64,000 nt of DNA, from the NCBI RefSeq assembly GCF_003665065.1, contig NZ_RCHR01000001.1, positions 62,001 to 126,000 of the forward strand. The letters run 5' to 3'. The position numbers and the translations under genes were made by a program. Within the stretch, counting starts at the first letter, position 1, and each line of letters begins with the position of its first letter. Under the pieces are notes generated by a model. It had not been told where the DNA came from. It did no database searches and was given only the letters and a program-made list of their open reading frames with translations. Below, piece by piece: positions 43,665-52,645 of the stretch. Source of the DNA: Oceanobacillus piezotolerans. Its GTDB lineage: Bacteria > Bacillota > Bacilli > Bacillales > Amphibacillaceae.

Positions 43665-43690
43665 GTTTGAAGTTATCGAGAAGAGGGAAT
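43665..43690 (+). promoter_or_regulatory. Sigma-B promoter of ytxGH
   Basis: GTTTGA, 14 bp, GGGAAT, close to the general-stress consensus GTTTAA-N14-GGGWAW. Expected start near 43698, about 88 nt before ytxG. ytxGH is a sigma-B target in B. subtilis. Confidence 0.6.
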
Positions 43691-43785
43691 TACTAATTAT
43701 ATCAATTAAATTCACAATGGATCCAACTATTCAGGTGCTGCATATAGCAATGTCTAATTCTTATGTGAGGAGCTGAGACTGAAAA

Positions 43786-44202
43786 ATGGAAATACTATTG
43801 TATATTGCAGCATTTATTGCTGTTATTGCATTTGTTGTTTTAGTTTATTATGTGGTTGTAACCCTTAAAACAACAAGAGAAACACTTTCAGAAGTAACAG
43901 AAACACTTCAAAGTCTTGAAAAGCAGGTAGAAGGCGTTACGTCAGAAACAACACAATTACTAACGAAAACGAATCGCATAGCCGATGATATGAATGAGAA
44001 AACATCTAAGTTGGACACACTATTTGATGGAGCGAAAGGAATAGGTGACTCATTAAAAGACTTCAGCTATTCTGTAAAAGAAATTTCAAACGCTATTTCC
44101 CATACTTCCAGAGAAGAACAGGAAAAGACTGCCCAAGCGGTCAAGTGGGGAGCAGCGATTGTAGACTATGTAAGCAATAGAAAAAATAAAAAAGAGAAAT
44201 AG
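43786..44202 (+). CDS. ytxG: DUF948 general-stress protein YtxG
   Basis: A 138-aa protein with an N-terminal membrane helix (about 2-24, MEILLYIAAFIAVIAFVVLV) and a long coiled-coil region with heptads such as LSEVTETLQSLEKQVEGVT. This is the DUF948 layout of YtxG. It is 10 nt upstream of ytxH. It is a sigma-B general-stress gene in B. subtilis; molecular role unknown. Confidence 0.88.
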   Translation: MEILLYIAAFIAVIAFVVLVYYVVVTLKTTRETLSEVTETLQSLEKQVEGVTSETTQLLTKTNRIADDMNEKTSKLDTLFDGAKGIGDSLKDFSYSVKEISNAISHTSREEQEKTAQAVKWGAAIVDYVSNRKNKKEK

Positions 44203-44212
44203 GAGGAATATC

Positions 44213-44644
44213 ATGAGTGATAATAATATTAATACAAAAGACTTCGTTATTGGTACATTAGTAGGTTCAATTGTGGGAGCTTCTGTTGCATTAATCTTTG
44301 CTCCTAAATCCGGAAAAGACTTAAGAAATGATATTAATAGAGGCGCCGTGGAAGTGAAGGGCCGAGCTAGTGAGTGGGTAGACGTCGCACAAGTAAAAGG
44401 TTCTGATTTAAAGGATAAAGCATATACAACTACTTCTGAGTTTAAACGACGAGCAATGGATACTACCTCTCAATTAGGTAAGAATGTCGCACAAAAAACA
44501 CAGGACTTAACTAAAACAGTAAAAGACAAAGTGAAACAGCCGAATGCAGCTTCTACATTAGATGCAGAAGGTGTTGTTGCTGATACGAATCAAGATGTAA
44601 AAGTAAACAATGTAACAAAACTTGAAACAGAGAAAAAGGCATAA
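44213..44644 (+). CDS. ytxH: YtxH domain-containing protein
   Basis: A 143-aa protein. The YtxH signature DFVIGTLVGSIVGASVALIF and APKSGKDLRNDI holds one glycine-rich membrane helix. The tail is polar and alpha-helical. SD TAGGAGGAA lies 5 nt before the ATG. Cotranscribed with ytxG; ytxJ of the B. subtilis operon is absent. Confidence 0.88.
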   Translation: MSDNNINTKDFVIGTLVGSIVGASVALIFAPKSGKDLRNDINRGAVEVKGRASEWVDVAQVKGSDLKDKAYTTTSEFKRRAMDTTSQLGKNVAQKTQDLTKTVKDKVKQPNAASTLDAEGVVADTNQDVKVNNVTKLETEKKA

Positions 44645-44652
44645 AAACCAAC

Positions 44653-44701
44653 TAAGGTGTCTCAAAAGGCAATTCAATTACCCTTTTGAGATACCTTTTT
44701 A
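44653..44701. terminator. Terminator between ytxH and the FtsA-like gene
   Basis: AAGGTGTCTCAAAAGG / CCCTTTTGAGATACCTT with an 11-nt loop and T5. Confidence 0.85.
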
Positions 44702-44718
44702 AGTTAATTTTCACTTTA

Positions 44719-46857
44719 TCAGTTCATATCCCAGGTTATTTCCAGTTCATCACCGGTTTGAATGATGGCGTCAAACGAAGTGGCTTCCTTATTTTTTAAG
44801 ATATGAAAAGAACCATTTACATTAGTAAGATCAATATCTACATATCTAAAAACATCTTGAAATATAAATGGTTGCTCTGTAATTTCCTCTATTTGCAGTT
44901 GATCATTCATATAGACCTGGCTTGCAAAATCGAGTTCTTGGCTGTTACGTGTCATTCTATACAATGGTTGTTTTAATTGTATTAACTGTCCATTGAAGGT
45001 TACAGTAGCTGTCTTCCAGCAAGAATCTTTTAATTGTATGATTACATCCTTTACCATCGGGCTTTTAGCACTGTTCACTGTCACACGGTCATGGTGTCTC
45101 AGCACGTAGTCAAGAGATACCTTTTTATTATTTACGAAGATTCCTGTTTCAGCCATAGGAAGATGAACCTCTTTATTATTGACATAAATTGCAAAAGCAT
45201 TGCTGATAGGTGGAACAGACACTTCTTCCAAGAAATGCTGGAGCGTTTTAACTTGGTGAAAATTAATAGTGTCATTATCTTTAACTATATAGTTCATCTC
45301 AGCCTTTTCATTGTTAACAAAGACTTTCGTAGTTAAATTCGTTTCTTTGTTATTATAAAAAATGGTCGTAGTTGGCATCTCCCCAATTAACTCAAATAAT
45401 GTAACAGATGCGCCATTGCCATCCTGTCCTTTTGTAATTGTTATTTCATCACCACTGGTAATAAAGGTATCCACTTGTGCATGCTCACCATTTAATTGAA
45501 TAGTTGGAGGCTCTCCAAACTCACCAGGTAAAGTAACTTCCTTTCCGTTTACGGTAATAATTTGAGCCATTCCAGGTTTCCCGTACCATTTCTGCAGTTC
45601 AATTCCGGCTTGTACCAGGCAATCTCCCACAGTGAGGGTTTTCATTTCGAATAATCTAATGAGCATCCCGTTTACATTTACTGTTATATAATGAACTGGA
45701 TTCTCTTTTGCTGCAATCGCAATTCCAATTGGTGTAACAAACTCAGGTCCTTTTGGCATCCTGTCTGATTGCTTTAAGCTTTGAATGGCATCTAAACCTC
45801 GTATGGCAACTCGGTTATCGGTTAAATCTAGTTTTTTTGCTAGAACGTTATTAATTTCAGGTGTTAAACTGCCTCCACCGATTAACATTACTGCTTTCGG
45901 TGATTTACTGCCGTTAAGTTTTATTATTTCATTTGCTATTTGTTTAGAAAGTTGTTTAACTGGCTTTCTTATATCCTCTATTAACTTATTGTAAGTGATA
46001 GTTGTCTCAAAACCTAAAATATCCTCTGTTATTGCTTGACCATGTTCTACGATTTCTCTCTTTACTTTCTCTGCAATCGGAAAATCGAGCAAGTATGTGT
46101 CGCTAATTGCTTCTGTAATCTCGTCTCCTGCAACTGGTACCATTCCATAAGCAACTACAGTACCTTTATCCGTAATAGCAATGTCGCTCGTTCCAGCGCC
46201 TATATCAACTAGTGCAACATTTAATCGTCTTATGGATTCTGGAATAAGCACTTGTATAGCTGCAATAGGCTCAAGAGTTAATGCATCCATTTCCAAGCCT
46301 GCATGAGAAAGTGCTGCAAGAAGGGATTCTACTACTACTTTTGGTAAGAAGGTTGCAATAACTTCAACAGAAGCTTCTTTGCCACTTTGATCCAATAAGG
46401 AACCTATTTTTTCAGAATCAAGTTTATAGTAAACAACAGAGTAGCCAACACAATAATAATTGGTGTAATTTCCCGCATCTTCTTGATTAGCTAATTTCTC
46501 CTGTGCAGCTTGTACAGCACTAAGCTCTAAATGTTTTATGGTTTCTATTTCTGTAATCGGTTTTTGATTTAGCTCGATGTGTGCAGACGCCTCCATTGTT
46601 TTCAGTGCTCTGCCGGCTGCTGCGACACAAACGCTATCAAGTGTCGTTCCTGACCTGTTTTCCAACTCGTCTTTGACTTCTTGAATAACTTCTGCGACTT
46701 TAACGACATGATGGATTTGCCCATCCCGCATTGATCTATCTTTATGTTCCTTTGTACAATAATTATTCACGGAATATGTATTATTATCTTGTTTCTCTAA
46801 AATAATTCCTGTTACTGACCTTGTTCCAATATCTAATGCAAAAGTAAGATTATCCAT
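44719..46857 (-). CDS. FtsA-like actin-fold ATPase with long C-terminal extension
   Basis: A 712-aa protein. The first ~390 residues have the FtsA/PilM actin-like fold: ALDIGTRSVTGIILE (phosphate 1), the 1C-type insertion, ALVDIGAGTSDIAI (phosphate 2) and VMLIGGGSLTPEI (adenosine). The C-terminal ~320 residues are a chain of short beta-rich units with repeated phrases such as ITVNGKEVTLPGE, VFVNNEKAEMNYI, IYVNNKEVHLPMA and IFVNNKKVSLDYVL, which look like ubiquitin/ThiS-like beta-grasp or SLBB repeats. Start ATG 46857 follows AAAGGAGTT. Not the division FtsA, which is shorter. Role unknown. Confidence 0.75.
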   Translation of the reverse strand: MDNLTFALDIGTRSVTGIILEKQDNNTYSVNNYCTKEHKDRSMRDGQIHHVVKVAEVIQEVKDELENRSGTTLDSVCVAAAGRALKTMEASAHIELNQKPITEIETIKHLELSAVQAAQEKLANQEDAGNYTNYYCVGYSVVYYKLDSEKIGSLLDQSGKEASVEVIATFLPKVVVESLLAALSHAGLEMDALTLEPIAAIQVLIPESIRRLNVALVDIGAGTSDIAITDKGTVVAYGMVPVAGDEITEAISDTYLLDFPIAEKVKREIVEHGQAITEDILGFETTITYNKLIEDIRKPVKQLSKQIANEIIKLNGSKSPKAVMLIGGGSLTPEINNVLAKKLDLTDNRVAIRGLDAIQSLKQSDRMPKGPEFVTPIGIAIAAKENPVHYITVNVNGMLIRLFEMKTLTVGDCLVQAGIELQKWYGKPGMAQIITVNGKEVTLPGEFGEPPTIQLNGEHAQVDTFITSGDEITITKGQDGNGASVTLFELIGEMPTTTIFYNNKETNLTTKVFVNNEKAEMNYIVKDNDTINFHQVKTLQHFLEEVSVPPISNAFAIYVNNKEVHLPMAETGIFVNNKKVSLDYVLRHHDRVTVNSAKSPMVKDVIIQLKDSCWKTATVTFNGQLIQLKQPLYRMTRNSQELDFASQVYMNDQLQIEEITEQPFIFQDVFRYVDIDLTNVNGSFHILKNKEATSFDAIIQTGDELEITWDMN

Positions 46858-47015
46858 ATGATTAACTCCTTTGATGGGACAATAATATATTGAAATAGCT
46901 TGATAGACATTAAGTTTTATTTTAATTATAAACTTAATGGTGACAAATGAAAGAAATTTCGCTATAATTGTCACTAATTATTATAATATAAATTCTTCAG
47001 GGGGCGTAGGTAGGG

Positions 47016-48089
47016 ATGAGTAATGAAATGGAACAACTTAGAAAGCAGTTGGATGAAGTTAACCTTGAAATCTTAGAATCTATTAATCGCAGAGCAGAGT
47101 TGGTTCAACAAATTGGACAAGTAAAGAGCAAACAAAGCACGAAGAAATTTGACCCTGTTAGGGAAAGAGAAATGCTGGACTTAATTACTGCAAATAATAA
47201 TGGGCCATTTGAGGATTCTACCATTAACCATATCTTTAAAGAAATCTTTAAGGCGGGACTTGAATTACAAGAAGATGACCATCGCAAGGCTTTATTGGTT
47301 TCCCGTAAGAAGAAGCCAGAAAATACGGTGGTCGATATTAAAGGAACAAAAGTTGGTAATGGCAATGTGAATTATGTGTTTGGGCCATGTGCGGTGGAAA
47401 GCTATGAGCAGACAGCAGCTGTAGCTGAATCTCTTAAGAGCAAGGGTCTTAAATTAATGCGTGGGGGTGCTTTTAAGCCAAGAACTTCCCCTTACGACTT
47501 CCAAGGCCTTGGTCTAGAAGGTTTACAAATTCTTAAACGTGTAGCTGATGAGTATGATCTAGCTGTAATAAGTGAAATTGTAACACCTAAAGATTTAGAA
47601 CTGGCAGTAGATTATCTTGATGTTATTCAAATTGGTGCAAGAAACATGCAGAACTTTGAATTATTGAAAGCTGCAGGGGATGTTGATAAACCAGTACTTC
47701 TAAAACGTGGACTCTCAGCTACTATTTCAGAGTTTATTAATGCAGCTGAATACATAATCTCTAGAGGGAATGGAAATATTATCCTATGCGAGCGTGGAAT
47801 TAGAACATACGAAACGGCAACTAGAAATACATTAGATATTTCTGCTGTTCCAGTACTTAAACAGGAAACACATTTGCCAGTCATGGTGGATGTTACCCAT
47901 TCAACTGGGCGACGTGATCTGCTTCTTCCAACTGCAAAAGCAGCACTCGCTATCGGAGCAGATGGGGTAATGGCTGAAGTTCATCCAGATCCCGCTGTTG
48001 CATTATCTGACTCAGCTCAACAGATGGACATTCCAACTTTCGATAGCTTCTTTAAAGAATTAAAAGATATAGAAAATCGTTTAAAATAA
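47016..48089 (+). CDS. aroA: Chorismate mutase / DAHP synthase AroA(G)
   Basis: A 357-aa bifunctional enzyme. The N-terminal ~90 residues are an AroQ chorismate mutase ([23 protein letters not shown], key part [15 protein letters not shown]), which also senses end products. The C-terminal DAHP synthase domain has [36 protein letters not shown] and [10 protein letters not shown]. It starts the shikimate pathway. Position before ccpA is as in B. subtilis. Confidence 0.93.
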   Translation: MSNEMEQLRKQLDEVNLEILESINRRAELVQQIGQVKSKQSTKKFDPVREREMLDLITANNNGPFEDSTINHIFKEIFKAGLELQEDDHRKALLVSRKKKPENTVVDIKGTKVGNGNVNYVFGPCAVESYEQTAAVAESLKSKGLKLMRGGAFKPRTSPYDFQGLGLEGLQILKRVADEYDLAVISEIVTPKDLELAVDYLDVIQIGARNMQNFELLKAAGDVDKPVLLKRGLSATISEFINAAEYIISRGNGNIILCERGIRTYETATRNTLDISAVPVLKQETHLPVMVDVTHSTGRRDLLLPTAKAALAIGADGVMAEVHPDPAVALSDSAQQMDIPTFDSFFKELKDIENRLK

Positions 48090-48098
48090 GAAAAAGGG

Positions 48099-48133
48099 GA
48101 GACTATTCATAATGAATGAATAGTCTCTTTTAT
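48099..48133 (+). terminator. Terminator after aroA
   Basis: GAGACTATTCAT / ATGAATAGTCTC, then TTTTATT. Confidence 0.85.
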
Positions 48134-48263
48134 TATTAAATATACATTCGCTTGTGTTATGGTGAACTTTCTTTTGTATTTTTTTCCATGGTAGAGTATG
48201 ATATAAACTAGAGATATATAAACTATTGAAGAGGAATTACGTATGATTTTAGGAGGAAATTAG

Positions 48264-49259
48264 ATGACTGTAACAATATATGACGTAGCAAGAGAGGCTA
48301 ATGTATCGATGGCTACCGTTTCTCGCGTTGTGAATGGTAACCCGAATGTGAAACCAACTACTAGAAAAAAGGTATTGGCAACGATTGAGCGACTGGGATA
48401 TCGACCAAATGCTGTAGCTCGTGGATTAGCAAGTAAAAAGACAACAACTGTTGGAGCAATTATTCCGGATATTTCAAGTATATTCTTCTCAGAATTAGCC
48501 AGAGGTATAGAGGATATTGCGACAATGTATAAATATAATGTCATTTTGAGTAATTCTGATCAGAACAAAGATAAAGAATTAAAATTGATTAATACGATGC
48601 TTGAGAAGCAAGTGGATGGGATTCTCTTCATGGGCGGTACTATTACAGAAGAGCATATTCAACAATTCAAGACATCCAATGTTCCCATTGTACTGGCAGC
48701 AACATATGATGATACGAAAGAAATGGCTTCTATAAACATTGATTATGAAGCGGCTTCCTATGAAGCAACTAAGTATCTTCTGGAAAAGGGAGATAAACGT
48801 CCTGCTTTTGTAACTGGGGGGGAAGAAAGCAGTATAAATCGATACAAATTTAATGGATATAAACGTGCACTGGAAGAAGCAAATCTGACGGTAAATGAAG
48901 AACTAATTGTAGAAGGGGACTATTCTTATGAGTCAGGTATCGAAGCGATAAAGCAGCTTGTTGCACTGGATGAAAGGCCTTCTTCTATATTTGTAGCCTC
49001 TGATGAAATGGCATTAGGTGTTATCCATGGGGCGCAGGATGCAGGTTATAAAGTTCCAGAAGATATACAAGTATTTGGTTTTAATAATACAAGGCTTGCT
49101 ACCATGATTCGTCCTACTTTATCAACAGTTGTACAACCAATGTACGATATCGGGGCAGTTGCAATGCGCCTGTTAACGAAATATATGAATAAAGAAGAGG
49201 TAGATGAAAAGAATGTTATCTTACCTCACAGAATTGAAATTAGAGATTCAACTCTATAA
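48264..49259 (+). CDS. ccpA: Catabolite control protein A
   Basis: A 331-aa LacI/GalR regulator. The HTH and hinge are [20 protein letters not shown] and [14 protein letters not shown]. The periplasmic-binding-like core binds HPr-Ser46-[13 protein letters not shown] and [19 protein letters not shown] are CcpA blocks. It mediates carbon catabolite repression. SD AGGAGG precedes the ATG. Neighbours aroA and motP are conserved. Confidence 0.93.
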   Translation: MTVTIYDVAREANVSMATVSRVVNGNPNVKPTTRKKVLATIERLGYRPNAVARGLASKKTTTVGAIIPDISSIFFSELARGIEDIATMYKYNVILSNSDQNKDKELKLINTMLEKQVDGILFMGGTITEEHIQQFKTSNVPIVLAATYDDTKEMASINIDYEAASYEATKYLLEKGDKRPAFVTGGEESSINRYKFNGYKRALEEANLTVNEELIVEGDYSYESGIEAIKQLVALDERPSSIFVASDEMALGVIHGAQDAGYKVPEDIQVFGFNNTRLATMIRPTLSTVVQPMYDIGAVAMRLLTKYMNKEEVDEKNVILPHRIEIRDSTL

Positions 49260-49280
49260 TAATAATTCCGATATAAGATA

Positions 49281-49314
49281 AAAATAGATGTAAAATTAAG
49301 TGCATCTATTTTTT
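49281..49314 (+). terminator. Terminator after ccpA
   Basis: AAAATAGATG / CATCTATTTT and T6. Confidence 0.8.
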
Positions 49315-49344
49315 GTCATTTCTAAACGTTTGGGGCGATCTGAG

Positions 49345-50169
49345 ATGAAAAAAAGAGACATACTGACTCCTTTTGGTATTACGTTAGGATTTATATTAAT
49401 TATGCTAGCAATAGTCTCTAATGGAGAATCTAATGGTCTTGCTTCGTTTTTTGATATTGCCAGTATACTTATCGTTCTGGGTGGATTAGTGGCTTCATTG
49501 TTAATCTCTTTTAAAATGGAGCAGATAAAGCTAACAGGAAAAATAATAAAGGAAGCACTATATAAAAACGATAATCAGCTACCTGAATTGATTCGACTGT
49601 TCGTCCGACTAGCGGAAAAAGCAAGAAGAGAAGGTATTCTCGCATTGGAAAATGAATTGGAATCAATTGATGATCCATTTATTAAAAAAGGCATTTTACT
49701 TGTTGTAGATGGGCTAGAATCAGAAGTAATAAAGGATATTATGGAAACGGAAATAACAGCAATGGAAGATAGACACTTCAGGGGCAGAACTATCCTTGAG
49801 AAAGCCGGGGAATATGCGCCGTCCTGGGGAATGATAGGAACTTTAATCGGGCTTGTTCTTATGTTGAATGACTTAGCGAGTCCTGAGACACTTGGTCCAA
49901 GTATGGCAATAGCTCTTTTAACAACTTTATATGGTACAGTACTTGCCAATTTAGTGTTTATCCCAATGGCAAGCAAACTCGAAGCTAAAACAGACGAAGA
50001 AGTATTTCTTAAACAAATTATGATTGAGGGGATTATCGGTGTCCAATCGGGACAAAATCCTAGAATTCTAGAGGAGAAATTAAGTGCATTTCTATCTAAT
50101 AAACACAAGCGGAAGCTGGAAGCTGATGATGCTGCTGAATTCATGGGAGAGAGCATAAATGAAGCGTAG
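49345..50169 (+). CDS. motP: Flagellar stator protein MotP (Na+-driven)
   Basis: A 274-aa MotA-family membrane protein with four helices. GITLGFILIMLAI, ILIVLGGLVASLLISF and PSWGMIGTLIGLVLML mark them, and AMALLTT-like MAIALLTTLYGTVLAN is the pore helix. An in-frame start at 49300 lies within the ccpA terminator, so ATG 49345 is used. Position after ccpA identifies MotP, partner of MotS, which uses Na+ at high pH or salt. It overlaps motS by 11 nt. Confidence 0.9.
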   Translation: MKKRDILTPFGITLGFILIMLAIVSNGESNGLASFFDIASILIVLGGLVASLLISFKMEQIKLTGKIIKEALYKNDNQLPELIRLFVRLAEKARREGILALENELESIDDPFIKKGILLVVDGLESEVIKDIMETEITAMEDRHFRGRTILEKAGEYAPSWGMIGTLIGLVLMLNDLASPETLGPSMAIALLTTLYGTVLANLVFIPMASKLEAKTDEEVFLKQIMIEGIIGVQSGQNPRILEEKLSAFLSNKHKRKLEADDAAEFMGESINEA

Positions 50170-50941
50170 ACCAAGGAAAAAGTTGAATCAGAGTGGTGCG
50201 CCTAAATGGATGGTAACTTATTCAGATATGGTAACTCTTATCCTGGTATTCTTTATTTTATTATTCTCTATGTCACAGGTGGACCAAGAAAAATTTGATG
50301 CGATTTCAGAATCCTTTCAGAACCGGATGATATTTGATTTTCTTCCTTCTGCAGTACCACTCGATCATCCAACAGATCATACTGTTCATGTTGAAGAAGA
50401 AAAGGATCCAAATTCTGATGAATTTGAAAAACCAGCTGATTCGGAAAATAGCAAGACTGATTTGCAAGAAGACTTAACAGGGGTGGAAGATGACACATTA
50501 AATGACTTATTGGAAGAAGTAGAAACATACTTGGATGACAATGATCTAAATGGTGTCATTACTGCAAACCGCACATCACAAGGAGTGGAATTAATACTAC
50601 AGGATAGCATTTTATTTGAGGAAGGGCAGGCTGAGATATTAAATGAAGGGATTCCTTTTCTTGAAAGAGTAGGAATCTTAATTTCAGGAATAGGAAATCC
50701 AGTAAAAGTAGAAGGACATACAGACAGCCGTCCGATAAATAGCTATCTTTATCCTTCCAACTGGGAGCTTTCTGGGGCAAGGTCAAGTGTTGTCGTTCGT
50801 TTCTTTATCGAAGAGTTTAATATTAACCCTGAGCGATTTACTGTAGCGGGATATGGAGAAACGCAGCCACTTGCACCGAATGATACCCAAGCAAACATGA
50901 TGAAAAACAGAAGAGTAGAAATTGTAATTCTGGAAGAATAA
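50159..50941 (+). CDS. motS: Flagellar stator protein MotS (Na+-driven)
   Basis: A 260-aa MotB-family protein. One N-terminal helix (about 19-40) carries the ion-binding aspartate in TYSDMVTLILVFFILLF. An acidic linker follows (about 65-115), then an OmpA peptidoglycan-binding domain with VEGHTDSRPIN and NRRVEIVI. It anchors the stator to the wall. The acidic linker fits a salt-adapted surface. Confidence 0.92.
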   Translation: MKRRPRKKLNQSGAPKWMVTYSDMVTLILVFFILLFSMSQVDQEKFDAISESFQNRMIFDFLPSAVPLDHPTDHTVHVEEEKDPNSDEFEKPADSENSKTDLQEDLTGVEDDTLNDLLEEVETYLDDNDLNGVITANRTSQGVELILQDSILFEEGQAEILNEGIPFLERVGILISGIGNPVKVEGHTDSRPINSYLYPSNWELSGARSSVVVRFFIEEFNINPERFTVAGYGETQPLAPNDTQANMMKNRRVEIVILEE

Positions 50942-51041
50942 TACACGTACATAATCTAGTACTTTGGCTTCGTAAAAATATTAACTTGCCGCATTTTGCC
51001 CGGAATATTAATAAGATAATACACTCGTTATTTTAATGAAG

Positions 51042-51071
51042 AAAAAGAGGCTTCAGAGCCTCTTTTTTTTT
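51042..51071. terminator. Bidirectional terminator between motS and the ATP-grasp gene
   Basis: AAAAAGAGGCT TCAG AGCCTCTTTTT. Confidence 0.85.
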
Positions 51072-52284
51072 ACCAATTGTTATTCTTATATTTCTTATAA
51101 TAATTCACTTGCCGCATTAGTAGGTAAAACTTTCGTTTCCAGCTGCGGTCTTTCCGATAGAACATAGGATTTCCCCATTTCCCATTCCTGAGAAGCTGAC
51201 GGATTTCTCTATTTATTTTCTTGTTTGTTACAAATTTCTTGAGTACGATTTTCGGTACAACAGTGAATAAATAGTTCGTGTTTAGCTTAGTCATTGGCTT
51301 GTCTACGTTTTTAATAAGGTCATCCACAAAATAAACAGCCATATTATGCCCGCAAGCTGTAGTGTAATAGCTTGAACGTCCTTGGCGAATATTCACTTCA
51401 AAGACTTTATACTTTCCATCTCGTTCATCGTATTTCAAATCAAAATTAGCAAAGCCTTGATACCCAATTGCTTCTAGGAAGCCTTGAAGTTTATCTATTA
51501 ATTCCTCATTATATCGAGTAATTAAAGCAGTGTAATTTCCAATTGCTGTAACTGTATGTTCTTGAAGAACAACTTGAGCAAGTGTCCCAAGCTGTGATTT
51601 TCCTTTTGAACTAACATAGAAAACAGAATCCCACATATAAGTGTCATCACCAGGGATATAATCTTGAATAATTAAATCATCTTCATATCCACTGGCATTC
51701 ACTTTATCTATTACCTGATGTATCTCATCATGCGATTCTACACGATACACCTTTTGTTGTCCATCGAACTTATGTTTATAATATTGAACACCGTTACTTG
51801 GCTTGATGATGACAGGGAATTGCACCTCGCCAGTAAATTTCCCCTTTTCTTTACAGCTGTAAAAATAAGTTGCTGGGATATCAAGCCCGTATTCTTTACA
51901 TAATTTATAAAAGTCTTTTTTAACAAGCAGGTTATTCATGAGTTCTTCACTTATATAATTAAATACATACCAATTGCGTAATGTTTGCTGATTTTCAATA
52001 ATTAGTCGAACATAAAAATCATTCGTTCCAATTAGTATTAGTTTTTGATTTGGTTTTTCATATTTTTTTGCAACCTTTTCAAGAACCTGAACAAATATAT
52101 CACGATCCCAAAGATTTTCATTTATTTCGATTGCTGATGGGATGGAGCTGTACATGGTAAATGCTAAATTTTCTTTTCCTACTAACACTGGATGAATTCC
52201 ATATGCCTCGTGAAAAGAAATTGCCATATTATAGGCATTCATATCCGTGCCGACAATTACTGGTAAAAAATTCTGCTGTTGCAT
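51070..52284 (-). CDS. ATP-grasp ligase, probable D-aspartate ligase (Asl-like) for the peptidoglycan cross-bridge
   Basis: A 404-aa ATP-grasp enzyme. NAYNMAISFHEAYGIHPVLVG, IIKPSNGVQYYKHKF, IIQDYIPGDDTYMWDS, GNYTALITRY and FEVNIRQGRSSYY cover the ATP and Mg sites. These blocks resemble the D-aspartate ligase of Enterococcus faecium as I recall it. That enzyme joins beta-D-aspartate to the side-chain amine of residue 3 of the wall peptide. SD AAGGAGG precedes the start. A MurE and an aspartate racemase nearby support the call. Confidence 0.65.
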   Translation of the reverse strand: MQQQNFLPVIVGTDMNAYNMAISFHEAYGIHPVLVGKENLAFTMYSSIPSAIEINENLWDRDIFVQVLEKVAKKYEKPNQKLILIGTNDFYVRLIIENQQTLRNWYVFNYISEELMNNLLVKKDFYKLCKEYGLDIPATYFYSCKEKGKFTGEVQFPVIIKPSNGVQYYKHKFDGQQKVYRVESHDEIHQVIDKVNASGYEDDLIIQDYIPGDDTYMWDSVFYVSSKGKSQLGTLAQVVLQEHTVTAIGNYTALITRYNEELIDKLQGFLEAIGYQGFANFDLKYDERDGKYKVFEVNIRQGRSSYYTTACGHNMAVYFVDDLIKNVDKPMTKLNTNYLFTVVPKIVLKKFVTNKKINREIRQLLRNGKWGNPMFYRKDRSWKRKFYLLMRQVNYYKKYKNNNW

Positions 52285-52645
52285 AAAATCCTCCTTGATG
52301 AAAACTAGCGAAGAGAAAGAGCCTTGCGCATAGCATGATTATCATGAAGTGCTAAAGCGCCGTTTTAATACCTTATCTAACGACTTTTTTCTCTAAAATG
52401 CAGCTATGTTTAGTTATAATAGTATTCTAACACAATACCATGACATATGAGTAAATAGAGAGTAAGGATTTATAACTCTTAGGCACAGGAAATGCCTAAA
52501 AAATCGCTCAAGGCACTTTATCACATTCTGTGCCTTGAGCGAATAACATAGGTATGACTGAACGATTTATTGTCAAATCAGTAATAGGAAAGAATACCAT
52601 TCATTACTGAAGATTTACTCTTATGAAATCATGTATCTGTTAACT
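52285..52645. other. Intergenic stretch between two leftward cell-wall genes
   Basis: Contains the murE terminator at 52496-52541 and, nearer 52284, the presumed promoter region of the ATP-grasp gene. The two genes are therefore probably separate transcripts. No ORF seen. Confidence 0.5.
52496..52541 (-). terminator. Terminator after murE (leftward)
   Basis: Perfect 12-bp stem CGCTCAAGGCAC / GTGCCTTGAGCG; reading leftward it is followed by ATTTTTT. Confidence 0.85.

Noticed and set aside
44719..46974. Start of the FtsA-like gene at 46974
   Set aside because: The extra 39 residues are non-conserved and AT-rich; AAAGGAGTT before ATG 46857 fits the true start.
49575..50174. 199-codon minus-strand frame
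   Set aside because: Antisense to motP and full of Ser and Ile as expected of a shadow; motP is certain.
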